Assembly: GCA_900540305.1 (NCBI GenBank)
Contig: UQFL01000023.1
Location: 1 to 27,153, forward strand
Reading direction: 5' to 3'
DNA length: 27,153 bases
Origin: an uncultured Oscillospiraceae bacterium
GTDB lineage: Bacteria > Bacillota > Clostridia > Oscillospirales > Acutalibacteraceae
Made by a program: the position numbers and the translations under genes. The notes under the pieces are model-generated. The model did no database searches, was not told the origin of the DNA, and was given only the letters and a program-made list of their open reading frames with translations. Position 1 is the first letter of the stretch. Each line of letters opens with the position of its first letter. Shown here in pieces: positions 1 to 7,409 of the stretch.

Positions 1-27
1 GCAGCGTCAGATGTGTATAAGAGACAG
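1..27. other. Nextera transposase adapter (contamination)
   Basis: The stretch contains the 19-base Tn5 mosaic end AGATGTGTATAAGAGACAG at 9-27, preceded by part of the standard Nextera read-1 adapter. It is library sequence, not genome. The same adapter occurs in reverse complement at the other end of the window. In frame it encodes MYKRQ, a peptide that marks this contamination in protein databases. Confidence 0.97.
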
Positions 28-60
28 GGTTATTATTATATGACAAGGGGGAATTTTGGT

Positions 61-978
61 ATGAAAGTTAAATCAAAACTCGACATTTTAAACAGAATAT
101 TAGCTGTAATTCTTGTTTGCGTATTTGTTGCGCTCATTCTTGTTGTTAATCTTTATCGCACAGAGTCAAAGATCGTTGAATCAGCTGACGGCGGTGCAGA
201 AGAAAATGTTATCACAATAGATGAATTTGTTGCAGGCACATACGGCGGCAAAGAGTTTGCCACAATGGAAGATGTAGTAAATTATTATGTTGAATGCTAC
301 AATCACACAAAAACACTTACCGCAAGCTATAATGAAAACGGCGAAACCAAAACATATTATAAATTGGTTGGCGAGGAATACCTTACGGTTGAGAATGTTC
401 TCGTTGAGGGTCAGTCAAACTCTATGATTGACGGTCTTGTACCCACAATCGTTGGTCAGCTCTTCTCCGGCAATGTTATCGGTCTTCCGCCTTCAGACAA
501 CAGAGACCCCAATCTCGACAAGAACGATACATATGATTTCACAACATCAATGCTTACAGTTGATGATGTTGAGGCTTGTAATGTTGTTGACAATGGCGAC
601 GGCACTATAACTATCACAATCCAGCCTAAGGGCGTTCTCCTTTCTTCAAAGGGTGCAGACTCACAGGGTAAATTCTTCAACACACTTGGCGATATTACTT
701 CAACAGTTGAGTCAATCAGCATGCTTTCATTCTCATCTGGTTCAATCAATGATAACTTCGTTGTTGATTACAACGGCGGTTCAGGTTCTATTAAGATTGA
801 TGTTGCATCAGGAGAAATCGTTGAAGCTGATTACACAATGAATGTTCATATTGATGTATCACACGCAAATGTTTCTGTTCTTAAAGACAAGAGCGCATCA
901 CTTGATGTTGTTTATAAGAACCACTTCCCTGCAAGTGATGAATATCTTCTTAAAACAAAGAATATAACAAAAGCGTAA
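61..978 (+). CDS. Membrane-anchored or secreted protein of unknown function
   Basis: I do not recognise the family. The product is 305 residues from the ATG at 61. That start has a good ribosome binding site (AAGGGGG at 45-51, 9-base spacing). The longer frame beginning at 13 takes its first codons from the Nextera adapter and is not real. An ATG at 40 is possible but has no comparable binding site. Residues about 10-33 (ILNRILAVILVCVFVALILV within it) form one strongly hydrophobic segment after a Lys-rich start, so it is an uncleaved signal anchor or a signal peptide. The rest is hydrophilic, with few cysteines and many Thr, Ser, Asp and Gly, and it predicts an extracellular beta-rich domain. 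No enzyme motif is visible. A strong terminator follows at 1002-1033, so it is transcribed apart from the butyrate operon downstream. Upstream context is lost at the contig end. Confidence 0.8.
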   Translation: MKVKSKLDILNRILAVILVCVFVALILVVNLYRTESKIVESADGGAEENVITIDEFVAGTYGGKEFATMEDVVNYYVECYNHTKTLTASYNENGETKTYYKLVGEEYLTVENVLVEGQSNSMIDGLVPTIVGQLFSGNVIGLPPSDNRDPNLDKNDTYDFTTSMLTVDDVEACNVVDNGDGTITITIQPKGVLLSSKGADSQGKFFNTLGDITSTVESISMLSFSSGSINDNFVVDYNGGSGSIKIDVASGEIVEADYTMNVHIDVSHANVSVLKDKSASLDVVYKNHFPASDEYLLKTKNITKA

Positions 979-1001
979 TTTAATACAGCTATTTATATTG
1001 C

Positions 1002-1033
1002 GGCGACCGAAAGCGTTTTCGGTCGCCCTTTTT
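1002..1033 (+). terminator. Rho-independent terminator after the unknown membrane protein
   Basis: A perfect 11-bp GC-rich stem (GGCGACCGAAA at 1002-1012 with TTTCGGTCGCC at 1017-1027) encloses a 4-base loop and is followed by a T run at 1029-1033. It separates the first gene from the thl operon. Confidence 0.93.
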
Positions 1034-1250
1034 GTTCTTTAATATTTTAAAACTATTTGCTTATTATGTGAAAAGACAGAAAAAAATAATGGTTTTTCAT
1101 ATTTTTGTCAATGCTGTTAAAAAGTGTGACAAACATATAACAAACCTTGAAAAACGGCTTGGTTATGCAGTTTTTTGAAAAAAATACCAACTTAAAAATG
1201 CACATAAAAACGGTTTTATACGGCGACTTTTTATAACCTTTGCCGAAAAT
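1034..1250. other. AT-rich intergenic region upstream of the thl operator
   Basis: No gene is visible on either strand. The stretch is AT-rich with several A and T runs. Loose matches to Rex half-sites occur around 1106-1135 (TTGTCAA, TGTTAA, GTGACAA), but their spacing does not fit the 7-4-7 consensus, so I do not call a second operator. The proven-looking control elements lie just downstream at 1251-1290. Confidence 0.6.
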
Positions 1251-1268
1251 TTGTTAAAATATTGACAA
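1251..1268 (+). promoter_or_regulatory. Candidate Rex operator of the butyrate operon
   Basis: The sequence TTGTTAAAATATTGACAA matches the published Rex consensus TTGTTAANNNNTTAACAA at 13 of 14 specified bases; the single difference is G for A in the second half-site. It overlaps the -35 box at 1262-1267, so bound Rex would block RNA polymerase. Rex releases DNA when NADH is high. In clostridia, Rex is known to control thl, crt-bcd-etf-hbd and other NADH-consuming fermentation genes. That it works here is inference; no rex gene lies in the window. Confidence 0.82.
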
Positions 1269-1290
1269 TCATTTTTTACTATATTATTAT
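1262..1290 (+). promoter_or_regulatory. Sigma-A promoter of thl-crt-hbd-bcd-etfB-etfA
   Basis: TTGACA at 1262-1267 and TATTAT at 1285-1290 are separated by 17 bases. Transcription should start near 1297, giving a leader of about 60 bases before thl. The only structure in the leader is a weak CCCT/AGGG hairpin around 1312-1330. Confidence 0.85.
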
Positions 1291-1356
1291 ATTAACAAAG
1301 CTAAAATCAGTCCCTTTGGAATTGAGGGGCGTAGCAAATAAAGTGAGGTAATAATT

Positions 1357-2538
1357 ATGTCTAAAAAAGTAGTTCTTGCAGGCGCATGCCGCACAGCTAT
1401 CGGCACAATGGGCGGAACGCTTAGCACAACACCTGCGGTAGACCTCGGCTCTATCGTAATCAAAAACGCTCTTGAAAGAGCAGGCGTACCCGCAAATGAA
1501 GTAGACCATGTTTACATGGGTTGCGTTATCCAGGCAGGTCTCGGTCAGAATGTTGCCCGTCAGGCTTCAATCAAGGCTGGTCTTCCTATTGAAACTCCCG
1601 CTGTTACAATCAATGTTGTTTGCGGCTCAGGTCTTAACTGCGTAAACCTTGCAGCTCAGATGATTCAGTGCGGCGATGCTGACATCGTTGTTGCAGGCGG
1701 TATGGAAAATATGAGCATGGCTCCCTATGCTCTCAAGCAGGCTCGTTACGGCTATCGTATGGGTCACGCTCAGGCAATCGACACTATGATTAACGATGCT
1801 CTTTGGGATGCATTCAACGATTACCATATGGGTATCACAGCAGAAAATGTTTGTGAGAAATATGGTATCACTCGTGAAGAGCTTGATGAGTTTGCTGCAA
1901 ACAGCCAGCAGAAATGCGAAAAGGCAAGAGCAGAGGGCAAGTTCAAGGACGAAATCGTTCCTGTTGAAGTTAAAAAGAAGAAAGAGACAATCATTTTTGA
2001 TACAGACGAAGGCCCGAGAGCAGGCGTTACAGCTGAAAGCCTTGCAAAACTTCGTCCCGCATTCAAGAAAGACGGTATCGTTACAGCAGGTAACTCCTCA
2101 GGTATCAACGACGGCGCAGCTGCTATCGTAGTAATGAGCGAGGAGAAGGCTAAAGAGCTCGGCGTTAAGCCTATGGCTACATGGGTTGGCGGCGCACTCG
2201 GCGGTGTAGATCCCTCAATCATGGGTGTAGGCCCTGTTGCTTCAACAAGAAAACTTATGGATAAACTCAACATGAGCGTTGCTGATATGGATCTTATCGA
2301 GGCTAACGAAGCTTTCGCTGCTCAGTCAATCGCAGTAGGCAGAGACCTTGAATTTGATCTTTCAAAGCTCAATGTTAACGGCGGCGCAATCGCACTCGGT
2401 CACCCCGTAGGTGCATCAGGATGCCGTATCCTTGTTACTCTTCTTCACGAAATGCAGAGAAGAGACGCTAAGAAAGGTCTTGCAACGCTTTGCATCGGCG
2501 GCGGTATGGGCTGCTCAACAGTTGTTGAAAGAGACTGA
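1357..2538 (+). CDS. thl: Acetyl-CoA C-acetyltransferase (thiolase)
   Basis: This enzyme condenses two acetyl-CoA into acetoacetyl-CoA, the first step of the butyryl-CoA pathway in the cytoplasm. At 393 residues it has the normal length for bacterial biosynthetic thiolase. The nucleophilic Cys89 lies in VVCGSG, His349 in GGAIALGHPVGASG, and the second catalytic Cys379 in LCIGGGMGC, so the full catalytic set is present. The ATG at 1357 is preceded by GTGAGG at about 1343-1348. It is the first gene of a six-gene operon, 36 bases before crt, and follows a Rex-overlapped promoter. The gene is rich in preferred codons, as expected for a highly expressed fermentation enzyme. A role in fatty acid degradation is less likely given the neighbours. 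Confidence 0.97.
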   Translation: MSKKVVLAGACRTAIGTMGGTLSTTPAVDLGSIVIKNALERAGVPANEVDHVYMGCVIQAGLGQNVARQASIKAGLPIETPAVTINVVCGSGLNCVNLAAQMIQCGDADIVVAGGMENMSMAPYALKQARYGYRMGHAQAIDTMINDALWDAFNDYHMGITAENVCEKYGITREELDEFAANSQQKCEKARAEGKFKDEIVPVEVKKKKETIIFDTDEGPRAGVTAESLAKLRPAFKKDGIVTAGNSSGINDGAAAIVVMSEEKAKELGVKPMATWVGGALGGVDPSIMGVGPVASTRKLMDKLNMSVADMDLIEANEAFAAQSIAVGRDLEFDLSKLNVNGGAIALGHPVGASGCRILVTLLHEMQRRDAKKGLATLCIGGGMGCSTVVERD

Positions 2539-2574
2539 TTATATTAAACATTAATAATTGCAGAGGAAAATATA

Positions 2575-3360
2575 ATGGAATTTATTAATTACGAAGCAGA
2601 GGGCGCGGTTGCCGTTCTCACAATAAACCGCCCCAAGGCTCTTAATGCTCTTAACAGCGCTGTTCTTGATGAAATCAATGAAACACTTGACGCTATCGAC
2701 CTTGACACTGTTCGTGCTCTTATCATCACAGGCGCAGGTGAAAAGTCATTCGTAGCAGGCGCTGACATCGGCGAAATGAGCACTCTTACAAAAGCAGAGG
2801 GTGAGGCATTCGGCAAAAAGGGCAACGATGTTTTCAGAAAAATTGAAACTCTTCCCATTCCCGTAATCGCTGCCGTAAACGGCTTTGCTCTCGGCGGCGG
2901 CTGCGAAATCTCAATGGCTTGCGATATCAGAATTTGCTCTGAAAACGCAGTTTTCGGTCAGCCTGAGGTTGGCCTCGGAATTACTCCGGGATTCGGCGGC
3001 ACACAGCGTCTTGCACGCACAGTAGGAATCGGAATGGCAAAACAGCTTATTTTCACAGCAAGAAACATCAAAGCTCCCGAGGCATTGAGAATCGGTCTTG
3101 TAAACGCTGTTTATCCGCTTGAGGAGCTTATGCCCGCAGCAAAGAAGATGGCAGGCATAATCGCAGCTAACGCTCCTATCGCAGTTCGCAACTGCAAAAA
3201 GGCTATCAACGATGGTCTTCAGACAGATATTGACAATGCTCTTGTTATTGAAGAGAAGCTTTTCGGCGACTGCTTTGAAACAGAGGATCAGAAATACGGT
3301 ATGGCATTCTTCCTTGACAGAAACAAGGATAAGGTTAAAGAGCCGTTCCAGAATAAATAA
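2575..3360 (+). CDS. crt: 3-hydroxybutyryl-CoA dehydratase (crotonase)
   Basis: Crotonase dehydrates 3-hydroxybutyryl-CoA to crotonyl-CoA. The 261-residue length is typical of the enoyl-CoA hydratase family. Visible family motifs are NRPKALNALNS near the start, the CoA-pocket segment SFVAGADIGEM, the oxyanion-hole region NGFALGGGCE with the first catalytic Glu, and QPEVGLGITPGFGGTQRL with the second catalytic Glu. The start has GAGGAAA upstream at about 2563-2569. The gene sits between thl and hbd with short gaps, so it is co-transcribed with them. In pathway order it acts after hbd although it is encoded before it, as is common in clostridial clusters. Confidence 0.96.
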   Translation: MEFINYEAEGAVAVLTINRPKALNALNSAVLDEINETLDAIDLDTVRALIITGAGEKSFVAGADIGEMSTLTKAEGEAFGKKGNDVFRKIETLPIPVIAAVNGFALGGGCEISMACDIRICSENAVFGQPEVGLGITPGFGGTQRLARTVGIGMAKQLIFTARNIKAPEALRIGLVNAVYPLEELMPAAKKMAGIIAANAPIAVRNCKKAINDGLQTDIDNALVIEEKLFGDCFETEDQKYGMAFFLDRNKDKVKEPFQNK

Positions 3361-3381
3361 TCACAACAGGAGGATATCATA

Positions 3382-4221
3382 ATGAAAGTTGGAATTATCG
3401 GCGCAGGCACAATGGGCTCAGGTATTGCTCAGGCTTTTGCACAGGTTGACGGATATGAAGTAGTTCTTTGCGACATCAACGATGAGTTTGCCGCAAACGG
3501 TAAAAACAAGATTGCAAAGGGCTTTGAAAAGAGAGTTGCTAAGGGCAAGATGGAGCAGGCAGCTGCTGACGCTATCCTTGCTAAAATCACCACAGGCACA
3601 AAAGAAATCTGCACAGACTGCGACCTCATCGTTGAGGCTGCTCTCGAGGTTATGGATGTTAAAAAGCAGACATTCAAAGAGCTTCAGGATATTGTTAAGC
3701 CCGATTGTATGTTCGCTACAAACACATCTTCTCTTTCAATTACAGAAATCGGCGCAGGACTTGACAGACCGCTTATCGGTATGCACTTCTTCAACCCCGC
3801 TCCCGTTATGAAGCTTGTTGAGGTTATCGCAGGCGCAAACACACCGGCTGATATGGTTGAGAAAATCAAGGCAATCGCTGCTGAAATCGGCAAGACACCC
3901 GTTGAGGTTAACGAGGCTCCCGGTTTCGTTGTAAACAGAATCCTTATTCCTCTTATCAACGAGGGTATCACAGTATATGAAATGGGCATTGCAAGCGTAG
4001 AGGATATCGACACAGCTATGAAGCTCGGTGCAAACCACCCGATGGGTCCCCTCGAGCTTGGCGACTATGTTGGTCTTGATATTGTTCTTGCAATTATGGA
4101 AGTTATTTATGCTGAAACAGGCGACCCGAAATACCGCCCCGCAACTCTTCTTAAGAAGATGGTTCGTGCAGGCAAGCTCGGCCGCAAAACAGGTATCGGC
4201 TTCTACGACTACCGCAAGTAA
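3382..4221 (+). CDS. hbd: 3-hydroxybutyryl-CoA dehydrogenase
   Basis: The enzyme reduces acetoacetyl-CoA to 3-hydroxybutyryl-CoA with NAD(P)H. Its 279 residues match the clostridial single-domain-pair form. The N-terminal Rossmann fold shows GIIGAGTMGSGIAQAFA at residues 4-20. The substrate Ser pair is in NTSSLS (about 114-119), catalytic His135 in GMHFFNPAP pairs with Glu147 in KLVEV, and Asn185 lies in GFVVNRIL. The C-terminal helical domain contains NHPMGPLELGDYVGLD. A clear AGGAGG ribosome binding site precedes the start. The gap to bcd is 76 bases and holds a hairpin at 4233-4258. Confidence 0.97.
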   Translation: MKVGIIGAGTMGSGIAQAFAQVDGYEVVLCDINDEFAANGKNKIAKGFEKRVAKGKMEQAAADAILAKITTGTKEICTDCDLIVEAALEVMDVKKQTFKELQDIVKPDCMFATNTSSLSITEIGAGLDRPLIGMHFFNPAPVMKLVEVIAGANTPADMVEKIKAIAAEIGKTPVEVNEAPGFVVNRILIPLINEGITVYEMGIASVEDIDTAMKLGANHPMGPLELGDYVGLDIVLAIMEVIYAETGDPKYRPATLLKKMVRAGKLGRKTGIGFYDYRK

Positions 4222-4232
4222 TTATTTAATAC

Positions 4233-4258
4233 AGGCTTTCGCTGAAAGGCGGAAGCCT
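4233..4258 (+). promoter_or_regulatory. Intercistronic hairpin between hbd and bcd
   Basis: AGGCTTTCGC at 4233-4242 pairs over 10 bp (with one G-T pair) with GCGGAAGCCT at 4249-4258 around a 6-base loop. No T run follows, so it is not a normal terminator. It may mark an mRNA processing or stability boundary between the thl-crt-hbd and bcd-etfB-etfA parts of the transcript; that role is inference. Confidence 0.6.
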
Positions 4259-4297
4259 ATATCGCTGTAAAGCAGTATTTTAACGGAGGATAATCAA

Positions 4298-5452
4298 ATG
4301 GATTTTACATTTAGTAAAGAACATGAGATGGCAAGAAAGCTTTTTGCAGACTTCACTGAAAACGAAGTTAAGCCGCTTGCCATTGAAACCGATGAAACAG
4401 AGCAGTTCCCCAAGGAAACAGTTGCTAAAATGCAGAAGCTCGGTTTTCTCGGAATACCGATTCCAAAGGAGTACGGCGGTCAGGGCTGTGACCCTCTCAC
4501 ATATGTAATGTGTGTTGAGGAGCTTGCAAAGGCTTGCGCAACAACAAGCGTTATCGTTTCTGCGCACACTTCACTTTGCTGTGACCCGATTCTTACTTAC
4601 GGAACAGAAGAACAGAAAGAGAAATTCTTAAAGCCTCTCGCTTCAGGTGAAATGCTCGGCGCATTTGCTCTTACAGAGCCCGGCGCAGGTACAGACGCTC
4701 AGGGCGCTCAGACAAAAGCTGTTCTTGAGGGCGACGAGTGGGTTCTCAATGGCTCAAAGTGCTTTATCACAAACGGTAAAGAGGCAGATATTTATATCGT
4801 TATCGCAGTAACAGATGTTGTTGAGGACAAGAGAGGCAGAAAGAAGAAGCTCTTCTCTGCATTCATCGTTCCCAAGACCGCTCCCGGCTTCCTTTTCGGT
4901 ACAAAGGAAAAGAAAATGGGTATCCGCGGTTCATCAACTTACGAGCTTATTTTCCAGGATTGCAGAATCCCCAAGGACAATCTTCTCGGCGCAAGAGGCA
5001 AGGGCTTCGGTATTGCTATGCATACTCTTGACGGCGGTAGAATCGGTATCGCTGCTCAGGCTCTCGGTATCGCAGAGGGCGCTCTTGACAGAACTGTTGA
5101 ATATGTTAAGGAAAGAAAGCAGTTCGGCAGAGCAATCGGTGCTTTCCAGAACACACAGTTCCAGCTTGCTAACATGGCAACTGAGGTTGAGGCTGCTAAG
5201 ATGCTTGTTTACAAAGCAGCTATGGCAAAGGCAACTCAGAAATCATATTCCGTTGAAGCTGCTCAGGCAAAGCTTTTTGCCGCAGAGGTTGCAATGGATG
5301 TTACAACTAAGGCAGTTCAGCTCTTCGGCGGTTACGGATATATCCGTGAATACGAAGTTGAGCGTATGATGCGTGACGCAAAGATTACCGAAATCTACGA
5401 GGGTACTTCAGAAGTTCAGCGTATGGTAATCAGCGGAAATCTGTTGAAGTAA
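4298..5452 (+). CDS. bcd: Butyryl-CoA dehydrogenase
   Basis: Bcd reduces crotonyl-CoA to butyryl-CoA. With EtfAB it forms the known flavin-bifurcating complex, which couples this step to ferredoxin reduction by NADH. The 384-residue length is standard for acyl-CoA dehydrogenases. The FAD- and substrate-binding motif FALTEPGAGTDAQGAQT is visible, as are WVLNGSKCFITNG, the long C-terminal helical domain, and catalytic Glu368 in ITEIYEGTSEVQRM. The start follows ACGGAGGA. The gene lies 12 bases before etfB and is clearly co-transcribed with it. The context makes a short-chain butyryl-CoA substrate much more likely than longer acyl-CoAs. Confidence 0.96.
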   Translation: MDFTFSKEHEMARKLFADFTENEVKPLAIETDETEQFPKETVAKMQKLGFLGIPIPKEYGGQGCDPLTYVMCVEELAKACATTSVIVSAHTSLCCDPILTYGTEEQKEKFLKPLASGEMLGAFALTEPGAGTDAQGAQTKAVLEGDEWVLNGSKCFITNGKEADIYIVIAVTDVVEDKRGRKKKLFSAFIVPKTAPGFLFGTKEKKMGIRGSSTYELIFQDCRIPKDNLLGARGKGFGIAMHTLDGGRIGIAAQALGIAEGALDRTVEYVKERKQFGRAIGAFQNTQFQLANMATEVEAAKMLVYKAAMAKATQKSYSVEAAQAKLFAAEVAMDVTTKAVQLFGGYGYIREYEVERMMRDAKITEIYEGTSEVQRMVISGNLLK

Positions 5453-5464
5453 GGAGGGTTAAAA

Positions 5465-6250
5465 ATGAAGATTGTAGTTTGTATTAAGCAGGTTCCCGAT
5501 ACAAAGGGCGGCGTTCAGTTTAACCCTGACGGAACTTTGAACAGAGCGGCAATGCTCACAATTATGAACCCCGACGATAAGGCGGGACTTGAAGCGGCTC
5601 TTCGCATTAAGGAAGAGACAGGCGCAGAGGTAACAGCTCTTACAATGGGTCTTCCCAAGGCTGAAGAAGTTTTGCGTGAGGCTATGGCTATGGGCGCAGA
5701 CAACGGTATTCTTGTTACAGACAGAGTACTCGGCGGTGCTGACACATGGGCTACCTCAACAACTATCGCAGGTGCGCTTCGCAATATTGATTATGATATT
5801 ATCATCACAGGCCGTCAGGCTATCGACGGTGATACAGCACAGGTTGGTCCGCAGATTGCAGAGCATCTCGGTCTCCCCGTAATTTCCTATGCTCAGGAAA
5901 TCAAGGTTGAGGGCGACAGCGTTGTTGTTAAGCGTCAGTTTGATGACAGATACCATATGCTTAAGGCTAAAATGCCTGTTCTCATCACAGCTCTTTCAGA
6001 GCTCAATGACCCCAGATATATGACTCCCGGCGGTATTTTTGACGCTTACAAAAAGGAAATCACAGTTTGGGGCAGAGCAGACCTCAAGGATGTTGACGAT
6101 TCAAACCTTGGTCTTAACGGCTCACCCACAAAAATCGCAAAGGCTTCCGATAAGGTAAGAAAGGGCGCAGGCGAAAAAGTTGCTCTTGATACACCTAAGG
6201 AGTCAGCAGACTATATTGTTTCCAAGCTTTTGGAAAAGCACATTATTTAA
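5465..6250 (+). CDS. etfB: Electron transfer flavoprotein beta subunit
   Basis: EtfB is the smaller half of the electron transfer flavoprotein that partners Bcd. The 261-residue length and the opening MKIVVCIKQVPDTKGG fit the family, and the interior shows TMGLPKAEEVLREAMAMGAD and IITGRQAIDGDTAQVGPQIAEHLG-type segments typical of EtfB. In butyrate-forming clostridia the Bcd-associated Etf carries two FADs and bifurcates electrons from NADH to crotonyl-CoA and ferredoxin. Gene position supports that type, but the sequence alone does not prove bifurcation. Strong GGAGGG binding sites lie before both etfB and etfA. Confidence 0.95.
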   Translation: MKIVVCIKQVPDTKGGVQFNPDGTLNRAAMLTIMNPDDKAGLEAALRIKEETGAEVTALTMGLPKAEEVLREAMAMGADNGILVTDRVLGGADTWATSTTIAGALRNIDYDIIITGRQAIDGDTAQVGPQIAEHLGLPVISYAQEIKVEGDSVVVKRQFDDRYHMLKAKMPVLITALSELNDPRYMTPGGIFDAYKKEITVWGRADLKDVDDSNLGLNGSPTKIAKASDKVRKGAGEKVALDTPKESADYIVSKLLEKHII

Positions 6251-6263
6251 GGAGGGCTGAGTA

Positions 6264-7313
6264 ATGGTTACAGAAAATATTGAACAGTACAAGGGTGTAT
6301 ATATTTACGCGCAGCAGGTTGACAATGAAATCAGCCCGATAGCTTACGAGCTTCTCGGAAAGGCAAAAGACCTTGCCGCAGACCTTGATACACAGGTTAC
6401 AGCTGTACTTCTCGGCAGCAATGTAAAATCTCTTGCAGATTCTCTTGCTCAGTACGGCGCAGACAGAGTTATCGTTGTTGATAACCCTGTTCTTGAAACA
6501 TACAGAACAGAGCCTTACACTCAGGCACTTGCAGCAGTTATCAACGAATACAAGCCCGAAATTATGCTTGTAGGCGCAACTGCAATCGGTCGTGACCTTG
6601 GCCCCAGAGTTTCAGCAAGAGTTGGCACTGGTCTTACAGCGGACTGCACCGTTCTTGAAATCGGCGACTTCCCGCTCAACCCGCTTCCGAACAGAGAGCA
6701 GAAGCACAATCAGCTTCTTATGACTCGTCCTGCATTCGGCGGTAACACAATCGCAACTATCGCTTGCCCCGACAACCGCCCTCAGATGGCAACAGTTCGT
6801 CCCGGCGTTATGCAGAAGATTGAGCCTATCGCAGACGCAAAGGCAGAGATTATCGAGTTCAATCCTGAGCTTGAAGAAAACAACTGCTATGTTGAAATTC
6901 TTGACATCGTTAAAGAGGTTTCAACTGCTGTTGACATTCAGGAAGCAAAAATTCTTGTTTCAGGCGGACGCGGCGTAGGCAGCAAAGAAAACTTCAAACT
7001 TCTTGAAGACCTTGCAGAAGCACTCGGCGGAACAGTTTCCTGCTCAAGAGCAGTTGTTGATAACGGCTGGCTTCCCAAAGACCTCCAGGTTGGTCAGACA
7101 GGTAAAACAGTTCGTCCCAATGTTTATTTTGCTATCGGTATCAGCGGCGCTATTCAGCACACCGCAGGTATGGAAGAGTCCGATGTTATTATCGCAATCA
7201 ACAAGGACGAGAGCGCTCCTATTTTTGATGTTGCAGATTACGGTATCGTAGGCGACCTCAATAAAATTGTTCCTCTTCTTACAGAGGCAATCAAAGCGCA
7301 GGCAAATAAATAA
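6264..7313 (+). CDS. etfA: Electron transfer flavoprotein alpha subunit
   Basis: EtfA is the larger, FAD-carrying half of the electron transfer flavoprotein. At 349 residues it has the usual length. The C-terminal FAD domain is plain: SGGRGVGSKENFKLLEDLA at about 233-251, then DNGWLPKDLQVGQTGKTVRP, GISGAIQHTAGM, and the ETF-alpha signature NKDESAPIFDVADYGIVGD. It has no N-terminal ferredoxin extension, unlike some clostridial EtfA proteins. It is the last gene of the operon and is followed directly by a strong terminator. No butyryl-CoA:acetate CoA-transferase or ptb-buk pair is in the window, so the final step must be encoded elsewhere. Confidence 0.95.
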   Translation: MVTENIEQYKGVYIYAQQVDNEISPIAYELLGKAKDLAADLDTQVTAVLLGSNVKSLADSLAQYGADRVIVVDNPVLETYRTEPYTQALAAVINEYKPEIMLVGATAIGRDLGPRVSARVGTGLTADCTVLEIGDFPLNPLPNREQKHNQLLMTRPAFGGNTIATIACPDNRPQMATVRPGVMQKIEPIADAKAEIIEFNPELEENNCYVEILDIVKEVSTAVDIQEAKILVSGGRGVGSKENFKLLEDLAEALGGTVSCSRAVVDNGWLPKDLQVGQTGKTVRPNVYFAIGISGAIQHTAGMEESDVIIAINKDESAPIFDVADYGIVGDLNKIVPLLTEAIKAQANK

Positions 7314-7327
7314 TTGTTATAATTCAG

Positions 7328-7359
7328 TAGCGGCAGGCTTGTCCTGCCGCTATTTTTTT
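7328..7359 (+). terminator. Terminator of the butyrate operon
   Basis: TAGCGGCAGG at 7328-7337 pairs perfectly with CCTGCCGCTA at 7343-7352 around a 5-base loop, followed by seven T at 7353-7359. Confidence 0.95.
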
Positions 7360-7374
7360 GCACTTATTGCCGTG

Positions 7375-7403
7375 TTGCTAAGCGGCGTGTTTAATGATAT
7401 AAT
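7375..7403 (+). promoter_or_regulatory. Promoter of ylmH, placed for a leaderless transcript
   Basis: TTGCTA at 7375-7380 and a perfect TATAAT at 7398-7403 have 17-base spacing. The -10 box ends six bases before the ATG at 7410, so transcription is expected to begin at or next to the start codon. No Shine-Dalgarno sequence lies between them. Confidence 0.75.
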
Positions 7404-7409
7404 GCAGAT

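Noticed and set aside
13..60. N-terminal extension of the first gene (starting MYKRQ)
   Set aside because: The codons at 13-27 are Nextera adapter. The ATG at 61 has a proper ribosome binding site.
1106..1135. Second Rex operator upstream of thl
   Set aside because: Half-site-like words are present, but spacing and matches are poor compared with 1251-1268.
1821..2273. Minus-strand open frame inside thl
   Set aside because: It is antisense to a fully conserved thiolase and has a Ser/Pro-rich shadow composition.
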